From Oscillospiraceae bacterium (GTDB lineage Bacteria > Bacillota > Clostridia > Oscillospirales > CAG-272), in the NCBI GenBank assembly GCA_015064025.1, contig SVSZ01000005.1, forward strand, positions 1 to 43,783: 43,783 nt of DNA, given 5' to 3'. The notes beneath the pieces were generated by a model that saw nothing but the letters and a program-made list of their open reading frames with translations, did not search any database and was not told the origin of the DNA. A program made the position numbers and the translations under genes. The number at the start of each line of letters is the position of its first letter. The stretch's first letter is position 1. Positions 16,801 through 26,122 of this stretch are shown piece by piece.

Positions 16801-18042
16801 ATGAGTCGGATCAAGGATATAAGGCTTGCGCCATCCGGCGCGGAAAAAATTGCGTGGGTGGCATCCTACATGCCGATTCTGAACGCTATCAAAGAAGAAT
16901 TTGAGCGCACGAAGCCCTTTTCGGGAATGAAGATCTCTATGTCTATTCACCTGGAGGCGAAGACTGCTTATCTTGCAAAGATCTTGCGCGCGGGCGGTGC
17001 TGAGGTTTGGGTTACGGGATGCAACCCCCTCTCCACACAGGACGACGTTGCGGCGGCGCTTGCGGCGGAGGGCTTTGAGGTTCATGCAAAGCACGGCGTT
17101 ACGGAGGAGGAGTACCGCGCGGATCTGATCTCGACGCTTTCTTGTATTCCCGATCTGATCATCGATGACGGAGGGGATCTCATATCACTGTTGCACGGTG
17201 AATGCAGAGAGCTTGGCGCGCATCTGATCGGCGGTTGCGAGGAGACCACCACGGGGGTCCACCGTCTTCTGGCGAGGGAGCGTGCGGGACTTCTCGATTA
17301 TACGATGATCGACGTAAACGATGCCGATTGTAAGCATTTGTTTGATAACAGATACGGAACGGGGCAGTCAACGCTTGACGGAATTATGAACAGCACCAAT
17401 CTGATCATTGCGGGAAAAACCGTTGTCGTTGCGGGCTACGGATGGTGTGGCAAGGGTCTTGCCATGCGCGCAAAGGGGATGGGAGCCGTTGTGATTGTTA
17501 CCGAGATAGACCCCATCAAGGCGATCGAGGCGGTTATGGACGGATTTCGTGTAATGCCTATGGACGAGGCTGCAAAGCACGGAGATATTTTCGTTACGCT
17601 GACGGGCTGTAAGGATGTGCTTGTGGAAAGACACTTTGCCGTTATGAAGGACGGTGTGCTGCTTTCCAACAGTGGGCATTTTGACGTGGAGATCAACAAG
17701 CCGGAGCTTGAGGCGATGGCTGTGGAGAGCTTTGAGCGAAAGCCGAATATCCGCGGCTACCGTATGCCGGACGGAAGGATCCTTAATTTGCTTGCGGAGG
17801 GGCGCCTTGTCAATCTGGCGGCGGGGAACGGTCATCCCGCAGAGATCATGGATATGTCCTTCGGGATCCAGGCTAAGAGTCTTGCATATCTTGCCGCTCA
17901 CGGCAAGAGTATGGAGCGGCGCGTATATGCGGTGCCTCTTGAAATCGACCGTGAGGTTGCAAATATCAAGCTTGGCGCTATGGATATTTCCATTGATCGG
18001 CTCACGGAAGAGCAAGAGGATTATCTTGCACGAGTTGAATAA
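16801..18042 (+). CDS. ahcY: Adenosylhomocysteinase (Thermotoga/archaeal-type)
   Basis: 413 residues. NAD-dependent hydrolysis of S-adenosylhomocysteine to adenosine and homocysteine, clearing the methylation by-product. Motifs: SMSIHLEAKTAYL, DLIIDDGGD, GGCEETTTGV, the FDNRYGTGQSTLDGI region, and the Rossmann VVAGYGWCGKG. It ends at LARVE without the C-terminal KPDxYRY tail of the long eukaryotic/proteobacterial type, so it belongs to the short Thermotoga/archaeal group. GGAGG lies 7 nt before the ATG. No SAH riboswitch fits in the 73-nt gap. An S-inosylhomocysteine hydrolase, as reported for a methanogen homologue, cannot be excluded. Confidence 0.88.
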   Translation: MSRIKDIRLAPSGAEKIAWVASYMPILNAIKEEFERTKPFSGMKISMSIHLEAKTAYLAKILRAGGAEVWVTGCNPLSTQDDVAAALAAEGFEVHAKHGVTEEEYRADLISTLSCIPDLIIDDGGDLISLLHGECRELGAHLIGGCEETTTGVHRLLARERAGLLDYTMIDVNDADCKHLFDNRYGTGQSTLDGIMNSTNLIIAGKTVVVAGYGWCGKGLAMRAKGMGAVVIVTEIDPIKAIEAVMDGFRVMPMDEAAKHGDIFVTLTGCKDVLVERHFAVMKDGVLLSNSGHFDVEINKPELEAMAVESFERKPNIRGYRMPDGRILNLLAEGRLVNLAAGNGHPAEIMDMSFGIQAKSLAYLAAHGKSMERRVYAVPLEIDREVANIKLGAMDISIDRLTEEQEDYLARVE

Positions 18043-18101
18043 AGAATAGCAATATTTGTCTTGTTTCAAAATTAACGTCGATTTTTGGAGAAATCTCAGT
18101 C

Positions 18102-20027
18102 ATGTCAAATAAAATGCTTGATAGCGCAAATCTTTCCTGTGACGTTGCGGTCATCGGCGCAGGTCATGCGGGAATTGAAGCGGCGCTTGCGTGCGCGCGA
18201 CTTGGCGTTGACACGGTCCTTTTTACCATGTCCTTTGAAGCAATTGCCAATCTTCCCTGCAATCCCTCTATCGGTGGGACTGCCAAGGGGCATCTTGTCT
18301 ATGAGATCGATGCGCTTGGCGGAGAGATGGGGCGCGCGGCGGATCTGGTCACGTTGCAGTCGCGCACGCTGAATCTCGGCAAAGGGGCGGCGGTGCAGAG
18401 CAAACGAATCCAGGCGGATAGAAAAAAGTATCAGTCTATCATGAAACGAACGCTTGAGACTGTTCCCGGACTTCGCCTCATTCAAACCGAAGTGATAGCA
18501 ATAAATGTCTCAAATGATGGCGAAAAAGACAAATGCGATGTGAATTCCAAAGCAAAATATGTCTCGTCTGTCACAACACGCCTTGGCGAAGAGTGGAAAT
18601 GCAAATGTGTGATCGTTGCGACGGGAACTTATCTGGAAAGTGAGATCTTTGTAGGGAACGTCAATTATTCTGCGGGACCCGACGGCTTTTTGCCGTCCAA
18701 AGGCCTCTCTGCTTCTCTTTCGGAGGCGGGGATCAAGCTTTTGCGTTTCAAAACAGGAACGCCTGCGCGTATCAAACGGGAAACGATTGATTTCTCGCTT
18801 CTTGAGAAGCAGCCCGGAGAGGAACCGATCCAGCCTTACTCTTCTTTGCATGACGAAGCTTTTTTTGACGGACTTGTACAGATCCCGTGTCACATTGTTT
18901 ATACGAATGAAAACACACACCGTATTATCCGCGAAAATATTACGAGAAGCGCAATGTATTCGGGAAAGATCCATGGGACGGGACCGCGTTATTGTCCTTC
19001 GATTGAGGATAAGTTGGTTCGTTTTGCGGATAAGGAGCGCCATCAGCTCTTTGTGGAGCCGATGGGGGCTGATACGTCCGAAATTTATTTACAGGGCTTC
19101 TCCACTTCCCTTCCGACGGATGTGCAACAGGAAATGCTGCATTCCCTTCAGGGGTTTTCAAAAGCGGAAATTATGCGTTATGCATATGCGATTGAATATG
19201 ATTGCGCAGATCCCCTGCAAATGGATGCGACCTTGGAATTTAAGTCTGTAAAGGGTTTGTTTGGTGCGGGGCAATTTAACGGGACCTCCGGGTATGAGGA
19301 GGCGGCGGCGCAAGGGCTGATTGCAGGCATCAACGCGGCAAGAAAGGTCAAAGGGTTGCCGGGGATCGTACTTCCCCGTTCTGAGAGCTATATCGGAACC
19401 TTGATCGACGATCTTGTTACCAAAGGGACGAATGAGCCTTACCGCATGATGACCTCGCGTTCGGAATACCGTTTGCTTTTGCGGCAGGACAATGCGGATC
19501 TTCGCCTTACGGAGCTTGGACACAAGGTTGGTCTTATAGATGATGTACGTTATTGCGCTTTCGTTGCAAAAAAGATGGCGCAGGAGAAGGAAAAGGAACG
19601 TCTGGAGAGCACGTACGTCTCTCCGGCTCAGGCGAATGCCTGGCTTTCCTCGATTGGAGAGACGCCTTTGAAATCGGGCGCTTCTTTGGCGGATTTGCTG
19701 CGACGCCCTCTTATTAGCTACGAGGGGCTTGCTGCGCTTGATGCAGATCGTCCGCAGCTTTCGCGTGCTATTTGTTTGACGGTGGAAACGGATGTAAAAT
19801 ATGCGGGATATGCCAACCGTCAATTGGCGGAGGTGGCGCATCGCAAAAAGCTTGAGGAGAGACGCTTGCCGGAGGATATTGATTATAAGCAGATCCGCGG
19901 CTTGCGACTGGAGGCGGCACAAAAGCTTTCAATGATCCGCCCCTGCACGGTTGGACAGGCATCCCGCATCAGCGGTGTCAATCCTGCTGATATTACGGTT
20001 CTTTTGATATATTTGGGCGTAAAGTGA
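18102..20027 (+). CDS. mnmG: tRNA uridine-5-carboxymethylaminomethyl modification enzyme, FAD subunit
   Basis: 641 residues, normal for MnmG (GidA). With MnmE it installs the 5-carboxymethylaminomethyl group at wobble U34 of some tRNAs. The FAD-binding [19 protein letters not shown] begins at residue about 14, followed by [16 protein letters not shown] and [10 protein letters not shown]; the C-terminal helical domain for MnmE/tRNA contact is complete. The SD is weak (GGAG 11 nt upstream). rsmG follows 10 nt after the stop, the standard Firmicutes order, but mnmE is not directly upstream; SAH hydrolase is there instead. Confidence 0.95.
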   Translation: MSNKMLDSANLSCDVAVIGAGHAGIEAALACARLGVDTVLFTMSFEAIANLPCNPSIGGTAKGHLVYEIDALGGEMGRAADLVTLQSRTLNLGKGAAVQSKRIQADRKKYQSIMKRTLETVPGLRLIQTEVIAINVSNDGEKDKCDVNSKAKYVSSVTTRLGEEWKCKCVIVATGTYLESEIFVGNVNYSAGPDGFLPSKGLSASLSEAGIKLLRFKTGTPARIKRETIDFSLLEKQPGEEPIQPYSSLHDEAFFDGLVQIPCHIVYTNENTHRIIRENITRSAMYSGKIHGTGPRYCPSIEDKLVRFADKERHQLFVEPMGADTSEIYLQGFSTSLPTDVQQEMLHSLQGFSKAEIMRYAYAIEYDCADPLQMDATLEFKSVKGLFGAGQFNGTSGYEEAAAQGLIAGINAARKVKGLPGIVLPRSESYIGTLIDDLVTKGTNEPYRMMTSRSEYRLLLRQDNADLRLTELGHKVGLIDDVRYCAFVAKKMAQEKEKERLESTYVSPAQANAWLSSIGETPLKSGASLADLLRRPLISYEGLAALDADRPQLSRAICLTVETDVKYAGYANRQLAEVAHRKKLEERRLPEDIDYKQIRGLRLEAAQKLSMIRPCTVGQASRISGVNPADITVLLIYLGVK

Positions 20028-20037
20028 GGTTTTTACA

Positions 20038-20769
20038 TTGGATTTTGCAGAATTTGAGTCCTTGCTTACGGCGGCGCTCGAAAAAAACGGGCTTTCGCTC
20101 TCGGACAAGCGACTTTTTGAGAAATTTTATCTTTTTACAGAACATCTTGTTAAAGTCAATCAAATCACCAATTTAACGGCGATTCGTGATATTCCTTCCA
20201 TTATTATAAAGCATTACGTGGATTCCTTGCTTCTTTCCGAACACATTCCCGTAGGGGCACGCGTTCTCGATCTTGGCTGCGGCCCCGGTTTCCCTTCGCT
20301 TCCTTTGGCAATTGTGCGGGATGATATTGATATCGTTTCCTTGGACAGCACGGCGAAGAAAATCGCTTTTGTGAACGAGGTGATCGCACTTCTGGAGTTA
20401 AAACATATAAAAGCGATTGTTGGGCGTGCGGAGGATCACTCTTTGATTTGCTCGCTTGGTTCCTTTGACATTGTTACAAGCCGCGCCGTTGCCAATCCGC
20501 TGGTATTGTGTGAGCTCTCCTTGCCGTATTTGAAGATTGGTGGGAAAATGCTTGCTATGAAGGGTGCGCAGATTGAAGAAGAGGCGGATCTCTTGCGAAA
20601 GAGCAGAATTCTGGGACTGTGCGGTGGGGAGAGAGCTGCTACCTTGACATGGGAGCTTTATTCTGAGGGTGGCAAAGAAATGCGTGGCGTGATCGTTGTG
20701 GAAAAGAAAAAGGCAACGGATCCGCGCTATCCGCGCCAGTATGCTACGATATTAAAAAAACCACTTTGA
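20038..20769 (+). CDS. rsmG: 16S rRNA (guanine527-N7)-methyltransferase
   Basis: 243 residues, standard for RsmG (GidB). It methylates G527 of 16S rRNA using SAM. The SAM site reads VLDLGCGPGFPSLPLAIVR; LTAIRD and the SRAVA segment are also family features. The start is TTG at 20038 with GTGAGGT just upstream, overlapping the mnmG stop, so translation is coupled. Followed by a terminator and the parS cluster. Confidence 0.94.
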   Translation: MDFAEFESLLTAALEKNGLSLSDKRLFEKFYLFTEHLVKVNQITNLTAIRDIPSIIIKHYVDSLLLSEHIPVGARVLDLGCGPGFPSLPLAIVRDDIDIVSLDSTAKKIAFVNEVIALLELKHIKAIVGRAEDHSLICSLGSFDIVTSRAVANPLVLCELSLPYLKIGGKMLAMKGAQIEEEADLLRKSRILGLCGGERAATLTWELYSEGGKEMRGVIVVEKKKATDPRYPRQYATILKKPL

Positions 20770-20783
20770 CGATTTCGCAAAAG

Positions 20784-20832
20784 GAGAAGATGGCGGATGC
20801 GTTGAGCATCCAACATCTTCTCTTTTTTCTTT
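20784..20832 (+). terminator. Terminator after rsmG
   Basis: Stem GAGAAGATG/CATCTTCTC with an inner GGATGC/GCATCC stem, followed by TTTTTTCTTTT. A strong rho-independent terminator closing the mnmG-rsmG unit. Confidence 0.88.
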
Positions 20833-20840
20833 TGAACAAA

Positions 20841-20856
20841 CGTTTCACGTGAAACG
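20841..20856. promoter_or_regulatory. parS site 1
   Basis: CGTTTCACGTGAAACG, matching the parS consensus TGTTTCACGTGAAACA at 14 of 16 positions (both ends differ, keeping the palindrome). Binding site for ParB. Confidence 0.92.
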
Positions 20857-20875
20857 AGATATACATGTCTTTGCA

Positions 20876-20891
20876 TGTTTCACGTGAAACG
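20876..20891. promoter_or_regulatory. parS site 2
   Basis: TGTTTCACGTGAAACG, 15 of 16 positions match the parS consensus. Starts 35 bp after site 1. Confidence 0.94.
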
Positions 20892-20917
20892 TACATTTTG
20901 ACGTCTGCAGAGCTGTT

Positions 20918-20933
20918 TGTTTCACGTGAAACA
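20918..20933. promoter_or_regulatory. parS site 3 (perfect)
   Basis: TGTTTCACGTGAAACA, identical to the consensus parS palindrome. Starts 42 bp after site 2. Confidence 0.96.
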
Positions 20934-20986
20934 ATGGAGTGTCGAAAGTTTTTTCTGAGAACTCCTGTTTTTCTTGCAAATAACCG

Positions 20987-21015
20987 TTGCATTTGAAATT
21001 GTTTTGTGCTATAAT
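20987..21015 (+). promoter_or_regulatory. Promoter of parAB
   Basis: TTGCAT (20987-20992), 17-nt spacer, TATAAT (21010-21015). It lies 54 bp downstream of the last parS, so ParB spreading could affect it. Confidence 0.75.
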
Positions 21016-21084
21016 ATAAGGGAATACAAACACGCATCTTGCTTGTTGAGATGTGTGATACCATACATAGAAAGGAATGACAGA

Positions 21085-21846
21085 ATGGGGAAATTTATTT
21101 CGTTCGCAAACCAAAAGGGTGGGGTTGGAAAAACCACTTCTGCGGTGAATGTCGCGGCTTCTCTGGGGATTCTCGGATACAAGGTGCTTCTGATCGATCT
21201 TGATCCGCAGGGGAATGCAACCAGTGGTGTGGGTGTTGTGAAAAAGAATCTGAAAGCAACAGCATTTGATCTTTTGGCGGGAAGTGCCGGTGCGGAGGAT
21301 GTGGCGATCAAGACAAGATATGAAAACTTGTCTGTGATCCCTACCAATACAACGCTTGCACGTGCCGAGTTTGAGCTTGCAGACGTTGAAAACGGCGAGT
21401 ATGTGATGAAAAACAAGCTGGAAGCGGCAAGAGAGGCGTATGATTACATTATCATTGACTGCCCTCCATCTCTTGGCATGCTGACGGTCAATGCGATGAC
21501 GGCAAGCGATGGCGTTGTGATCCCGATGCAGTGTGAATTCTTTGCCCTGGAAGGCCTTTCGCAGCTGATGTTTACCATCAGCCGCATCAAGGCGCACTAT
21601 AATAAGGATCTAAATGTGACGGGAATTCTGATCACTATGTACAACAACCGCTTGATCCTCTCGACTCAGGTCATTGGAGAGCTTCGTAAGCATTATGCGG
21701 ACAAGCTCTTTGAAACACCCGTTTCAAGGAACGTAAAGCTTTCAGAGGCTCCCAGCTTCGGTGCTCCCGTTTATTATCACGATAAGCGTTCTAAGGGTGC
21801 AAATGAGTATATGAACATTGCTAAAGAGCTTGCGGAGCGCATTTAA
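21085..21846 (+). CDS. parA: Chromosome partitioning ATPase ParA/Soj
   Basis: 253 residues. A deviant Walker A ATPase (KGGVGKTTSAVNVAASLG), then DLDPQGNATSG and YIIIDCPPSLGMLTVNA. No N-terminal DNA-binding HTH, so it is the chromosomal Soj type that works with ParB on the nucleoid and at the origin. The ATG at 21085 is chosen because AAAGGA precedes it; the ORF-track start at 20974 lies upstream of the promoter -10. parB follows by 11 nt. Confidence 0.96.
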   Translation: MGKFISFANQKGGVGKTTSAVNVAASLGILGYKVLLIDLDPQGNATSGVGVVKKNLKATAFDLLAGSAGAEDVAIKTRYENLSVIPTNTTLARAEFELADVENGEYVMKNKLEAAREAYDYIIIDCPPSLGMLTVNAMTASDGVVIPMQCEFFALEGLSQLMFTISRIKAHYNKDLNVTGILITMYNNRLILSTQVIGELRKHYADKLFETPVSRNVKLSEAPSFGAPVYYHDKRSKGANEYMNIAKELAERI

Positions 21847-21857
21847 GGGGGGGCGAA

Positions 21858-22754
21858 ATGGCAAAATCGAGAAGTGGTTTGGGAAGAGATTTTTATTCTC
21901 TTTTGGATGATAACATTTTGGGCGGTGACAAAACCAATGCCGCTACAAATTTGCGCATTTCTGAGGTGGAGCCGCGAAGCGACCAGCCTCGTAAAACCTT
22001 TTTGCACGAATCCTTAGAGCAGTTGGCGGATTCTATCGCGCAATTCGGAGTTCTTCAGCCGATCATCGTTCGGGAAAGCACGCTTTTGGCGGGTACGTAT
22101 GAGATCATTGCGGGAGAACGCCGTTGGAGAGCTGCGAAAATGGCAGGACTCAGTGAGATCCCCGCGGTTGTTTTGGACGGTGATGATCTGAAGGCTGCAC
22201 AGGTATCTGTTATTGAAAACGTTCAGCGTGAGGATCTGAATCCCTTGGAAGAAGCGCAAGCATACGATGCTTTGATCGAACGCTTTGGACTCACGCAGGA
22301 GCAGGTTGCAAAGCAGGTGGGAAAGAGCCGCACTGCCATAACTAATATTTTGCGTCTGCTTCAGCTTCCCGACGAGGTGTTGGAATATTTGCGTCGCGGA
22401 GATATCTCCGAAGGGCACGCAAGAGCCTTGCTTGGTTTGAAGAATGAAGAACAGATGGCGCCTCTTGCACAAAAGATCGTGGAAAAAGAGCTTTCCGTGC
22501 GTGATGTGGAGCGTACGGTGCGTTTGATGAATTACGATCCTGCAGAGGCGGAGGAAGAGGATGGTGCTCTCACGCAGCGTAAGGCGTATATGCGTGATCT
22601 GGAGCACAGGGCTGTTACCATTCTCGGTAGACGTGTCAAGATTCTTAAAACGGGAAAGAAAAAGGTTGTTGAGCTGGCTTACAGTGACGATGACGATCTG
22701 GAGGCATTGTTAAAAACAATTTGCGGCGATGAAATTTTCGCCGGAAATGATTGA
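21858..22754 (+). CDS. parB: Chromosome partitioning protein ParB/Spo0J
   Basis: 298 residues. The N-terminal CTPase/ParB domain has the GERRWRAAK box and the ENVQREDLNPLEEA motif; a central HTH (TQEQVAKQVGKSRTAITNILRLLQLP) reads parS, and a C-terminal dimerisation segment ends the protein. An N-terminal RSGLGR motif of the kind that contacts ParA is present. SD is GGGGGG 5 nt upstream. The three parS sites lie within 1 kb. Confidence 0.96.
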   Translation: MAKSRSGLGRDFYSLLDDNILGGDKTNAATNLRISEVEPRSDQPRKTFLHESLEQLADSIAQFGVLQPIIVRESTLLAGTYEIIAGERRWRAAKMAGLSEIPAVVLDGDDLKAAQVSVIENVQREDLNPLEEAQAYDALIERFGLTQEQVAKQVGKSRTAITNILRLLQLPDEVLEYLRRGDISEGHARALLGLKNEEQMAPLAQKIVEKELSVRDVERTVRLMNYDPAEAEEEDGALTQRKAYMRDLEHRAVTILGRRVKILKTGKKKVVELAYSDDDDLEALLKTICGDEIFAGND

Positions 22755-22790
22755 AAAAATACGCAAAAACGTAAATTGTAGGAGAATACT

Positions 22791-24071
22791 ATGTTAGATA
22801 TTAAGTATATCAAGGAGAACCCCGAGGACGTGATCGCGCGACTTGCGAAGAAGGGCAAGGACGCAAAGGAAGACATTGAAATGATCCTGCGACTTGACGG
22901 TGAGCGCCGTGCGCTGATCGGTGAGGTTGAGGTGCTGAAGGCTGAGCAGAACAAGACAAATAAGCTGATCCCTCAGTACAAGAAGGAGGGGAAGGATACT
23001 GCGGCTATCTTTGCGCAGATGAAGGAGCTGGGAGCTCGGGTGAAGGCCGACGACGAGAAGCTGAAGGAAGTGGAGACACAGCTGACCTCCTTTATGCTGG
23101 GACTTCCCAATCTCCCCGATGAGGATCTTTTGGCAGGCGGCAAGGAAAATAATCAGCCTTTGCGCTACTATGGTGAGCCCAGAAAGTTTGATTTTGAAGC
23201 AAAGAACCACGTGGATCTTTGCACGGATCTTGGACTCATCGATTACAAGCGAGGCGCTAAGCTTTCAGGCAACGGCTTCTGGATCTATTCGGGGCTTGGT
23301 GCGCGCCTCGAATGGGCGCTTCTTAACTATTTCATTGATTTCCATCTTGGAAACGACTATCAGCTGATGCTGGTTCCTCACATGCTGGGGTATGAATGCG
23401 GTCAAACGGCGGGTCAGTTCCCGAAGTTCCAGGATGAGGTTTACTGGCTGGAGACTGCGGAGGATGAGCGCCGTCGCTTTATGCTTCCCACAGCGGAGAC
23501 CGCACTCGTCTCTCTCCATCGCGACGAGATTCTCACCGAGGCGGATCTTCCCAAGAAGTATATCAGCTATACTCCTTGCTTCCGTCGTGAGGCGGGTTCT
23601 TACCGCGCGGATGAAAGAGGTATGGTCAGAGGGCATCAGTTCAACAAGGTAGAAATGGTACAGTATACGCTTCCCGAAAAGAGCGACGAGGCATTTGAAG
23701 AGCTTGTTACCAATGCTGAAAATCTTGTCAAGGGGCTGGGATTCCATTTCCGTACCGTGAAGCTGGCGGCAGAGGATTGCTCCGCTTCCATGGCACGTAC
23801 CTACGATATTGAGATCAACATTCCCTCGATGAATGGCTATAAGGAGGTTTCCTCCGTTTCCAATGCGCGCGATTACCAGGCTCGCCGCGGTATGATGAGA
23901 GTAAAGAGAGAGAACGGAAAGACGGAGTTCCTCCATACGCTCAACGGATCGGGTCTCGCTACCAGCCGTATTTTCCCTGCATTGGTGGAGCAGAATCAAA
24001 ATGCAGACGGAAGTGTTACGGTCCCCGAGGTTCTTCGCAAATATATCGGTCTTGACATCATTAAAAAGTAA
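22791..24071 (+). CDS. serS: Seryl-tRNA synthetase
   Basis: 426 residues, standard class II SerRS. It has an N-terminal coiled-coil tRNA-binding arm (about residues 30-100, rich in Lys/Glu heptads), motif 2 CFRREAGSYRADERGMVRGHQF, and motif 3 in GSGLATSRIFPALVEQNQ. TAGGAG lies upstream of the ATG. Only 36 nt separate it from parB, leaving no space for a T-box, so it is probably transcribed with parAB. serS near the origin is also seen in Bacillus. Confidence 0.96.
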   Translation: MLDIKYIKENPEDVIARLAKKGKDAKEDIEMILRLDGERRALIGEVEVLKAEQNKTNKLIPQYKKEGKDTAAIFAQMKELGARVKADDEKLKEVETQLTSFMLGLPNLPDEDLLAGGKENNQPLRYYGEPRKFDFEAKNHVDLCTDLGLIDYKRGAKLSGNGFWIYSGLGARLEWALLNYFIDFHLGNDYQLMLVPHMLGYECGQTAGQFPKFQDEVYWLETAEDERRRFMLPTAETALVSLHRDEILTEADLPKKYISYTPCFRREAGSYRADERGMVRGHQFNKVEMVQYTLPEKSDEAFEELVTNAENLVKGLGFHFRTVKLAAEDCSASMARTYDIEINIPSMNGYKEVSSVSNARDYQARRGMMRVKRENGKTEFLHTLNGSGLATSRIFPALVEQNQNADGSVTVPEVLRKYIGLDIIKK

Positions 24072-24103
24072 TTTCTCCGCGGAAGATCTTTAAGGAGAAT
24101 GAT

Positions 24104-24877
24104 ATGCATACCATAGGCTTGTACGTTGCCTCCGGGTTGTTTTGGGAAGGCATGATCAACAGATTCAAAGAATCCGTCGTTTACCAGCTGATTTCTTATT
24201 TCTCCGAGCGCTACTTCAGTGTGAGCTTTCACAGATACGAGCATATCCCGCTCGGTCCCTCGGCGAACCGAAGCGCTCAGATGATTATTCTGGCGGCTGT
24301 CATTGCCTTGATCATGGCATCTGTCATCATTACCGTCACAAAAGCCAGGCAGGTCAGATTCGTCAGAAAGCTTTTGAAGGGGGAATGTTTTTCAACGGCG
24401 ACCGCAAAGACGCTTGCGGAGCTTGGTGAATTCAGAAGCACATTTCTTCGCCGCGAGCTCTCGCGCGGGGGGACGCTTCGCCGATGCGTGTATTGCGCGC
24501 GTGAGGATATTGTCGAAGCATCGGATGCCGCTTTTGAAAACGGTTCAGCGACGGCTGAAGTTGCGGAGACTGCGGATCTTGAAAAAAAGGAGACCGCAGA
24601 GGATCCTTCCGAGACTGCCGAGCAAAAGGCATTACGCATGCACGAAAAAAACAGACTTTCGGGGGAAGGGAAGCTTGATTTTACAACCGCGCGTTTCTAT
24701 ATCCCGAAAGAACTGAAGTACTTTGCGGACGTGCGATTTGAACGCAGAGGGTTTGGGTGGCTGACGGTGCTGCTGACCGTGGCACTTTCCTTGGTGGGAG
24801 CAGCGCTCATTTGCCACTTCCTGCCGGACTTTATCCAGCTCTTGGATAATTTGATCACAATGACCGCACCGCAATGA
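24104..24877 (+). CDS. Two-TM membrane protein, unknown function
   Basis: 257 residues; I do not recognise the family. The N-terminal 55 residues are amphipathic, TM1 is at about 58-79 (IILAAVIALIMASVIITV), and a basic cytoplasmic-looking segment follows. A CVYC motif lies near residue 127. A long acidic Ala/Glu/Thr linker (about 135-175) comes next, then a conserved-looking domain and TM2 near the C-terminus (LLTVALSLVGAALICHFL). AAGGAG sits 6 nt before the ATG. It follows serS by 32 nt and ends at a shared terminator, so it may be the last gene of the parA-parB-serS transcript. Confidence 0.75.
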   Translation: MHTIGLYVASGLFWEGMINRFKESVVYQLISYFSERYFSVSFHRYEHIPLGPSANRSAQMIILAAVIALIMASVIITVTKARQVRFVRKLLKGECFSTATAKTLAELGEFRSTFLRRELSRGGTLRRCVYCAREDIVEASDAAFENGSATAEVAETADLEKKETAEDPSETAEQKALRMHEKNRLSGEGKLDFTTARFYIPKELKYFADVRFERRGFGWLTVLLTVALSLVGAALICHFLPDFIQLLDNLITMTAPQ

Positions 24878-24893
24878 GAACTGAATAAAAATG

Positions 24894-24938
24894 AAAAACA
24901 ACGGCGCACCTCGCAGGATCTGAGGTGTGCCGTTGCTT
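24894..24938. terminator. Bidirectional terminator between convergent genes
   Basis: Stem CAACGGCGCACCTC / GAGGTGTGCCGTTG (14 bp, one G-T type pair) with a 9-nt loop. Plus side continues GCTTTTGG, minus side GTTTTTCATTTTT. It separates the TM gene from the convergent gene at 24944. Confidence 0.88.
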
Positions 24939-24943
24939 TTGGT

Positions 24944-25990
24944 TCAGTTGAGTAGATAAGATTCCTCTGTAGTTTCCAGAAGAGAGGTAAGGAAGGACAG
25001 AGCAGGAAACGTGAAGGTGATCTGCTTGAATTCACCCATGGCGCCCGTGGCAGAAAGCAGGGATCCTGTCGGGAAATTGGCTTCCAGCACCAAGGCACCG
25101 TCATGCTCTGCCGCATAAAAATGAGAAAAGGCGGGGAGTTTCAGAATACGATCAAGAAGCAGGGACTTTTCCTTTTTCAAGAGTTCCCGGTAGCGTGGTT
25201 GAAGATATTGCCGTACAGAGGGAGTCTGGCTGATCGTAAGAGAAAGCGCGCTTGATTCATGGCTTATTGTCGGAATTTCCTCGGATGAGAGTGCCCCCGG
25301 GGAAACTCCGGATTCGTGTGCTTGGGCAGTGACGCCGTCAATGAACTTTTGCATTCCGAGGAACGTAGCAAAAAGAAAGGCGATCAGACGGTATCTTTCT
25401 TCTGTTGACAGTGCAAGTGGGCGGAGAGGAACGTTGGTGCAGGTCAGTTGACAACCGGCAAAGTTTGCAATGAGTCGACAAAGCGTGCGGGGATCTGTCG
25501 TTGGCAGGTCTGAAAAGATGCGGTTGGTATAATAAAAAATTTCTGCCAGGATCTGCGGAAGTGAGGGATCGTACGTGCCCTTCAGATCTTCTTGAGAGGT
25601 GCGGAGTATGGGCGTTGTTGAGAGCAAGAAAGCTTCGTCAAGCACTGCGCGGACGTCTTTTTCGGGCGCCTTTACGTGGATCACAAGCAGTAATCCTGTT
25701 GATTTTTGCATTTGCGAAAACAGAAGAAGTGTTCCGTGTATGCTTGGGACGACAAACACCTCCTTTTCCGAGGTGAGGGCGGCGCGACAACGCTCATACG
25801 ATGCGGCAGAGCCGTCAAGCAGAGAATATAACGACGTGTTTTCCTTCATTGTCGTCCCGCGGGAAGCGATGATTCTGAAATTGTCATGTGCGAAAACGAT
25901 CGCACTGTCCTCGCGGAAGATCCTTCCGAAGGCTTCCTGCTTTCCTTCAAAGAAAAGGCTTTCGGGGACGTAGGCATTGATTTTCTCCAT
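24944..25990 (-). CDS. Unknown cytoplasmic protein, 348 residues
   Basis: No signal peptide or TM. Residues about 1-130 alternate short strands and helices in a way that recalls PAS/GAF sensor domains (IVFAHDNFRIIASRG, TGLLLVIHVKA). Residues 150-230 are helical (LPQILAEIFYYTNRIF, LCRLIANFAGCQL), loosely like the dimerisation part of a sensor protein. The C-terminal approximately 60 residues are beta-rich. There is no kinase, HTH or catalytic motif. A sensor-like role is only a guess. GAGG lies 11 nt upstream of the ATG. It is a monocistronic minus-strand gene between plus-strand housekeeping genes. Confidence 0.7.
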   Translation of the reverse strand: MEKINAYVPESLFFEGKQEAFGRIFREDSAIVFAHDNFRIIASRGTTMKENTSLYSLLDGSAASYERCRAALTSEKEVFVVPSIHGTLLLFSQMQKSTGLLLVIHVKAPEKDVRAVLDEAFLLSTTPILRTSQEDLKGTYDPSLPQILAEIFYYTNRIFSDLPTTDPRTLCRLIANFAGCQLTCTNVPLRPLALSTEERYRLIAFLFATFLGMQKFIDGVTAQAHESGVSPGALSSEEIPTISHESSALSLTISQTPSVRQYLQPRYRELLKKEKSLLLDRILKLPAFSHFYAAEHDGALVLEANFPTGSLLSATGAMGEFKQITFTFPALSFLTSLLETTEESYLLN

Positions 25991-26122
25991 GGTTTATAGG
26001 ACCTCTTCGTTTCATTGCTTATATTTTACCACAAATTCTTTAAAAATGCTATAGGGAAGAGAAAGTATTTGTGATCCGATTACATCCAGTGTGTATCGCC
26101 ATAAGAAAACTTGAAAAAAGTA

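Larger units (their letters stand above)
20770..21084 (+). other. 315-bp spacer with terminator, three parS sites and parA promoter
   Basis: No gene. From left to right it contains the rsmG terminator, three parS sites within 93 bp, then an AT-rich stretch with the parA promoter and leader. The layout couples chromosome segregation signals directly to the parAB operon. Confidence 0.8.

Noticed and set aside
14628-16814. 728-residue minus-strand ORF over alr and araC
   Set aside because: Both genes below it are clear by motifs; the ORF has no SD and no recognisable domain.
14518-18061. GCAATATTTGTC shared by the alr promoter and the ahcY-mnmG gap
   Set aside because: A 12-base match in AT-rich DNA with no promoter context at the second site; likely chance.
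22755-22790. T-box before serS (and before hisS)
   Set aside because: The parB-serS gap is 36 nt and the hisS leader about 25 nt; both are too short.
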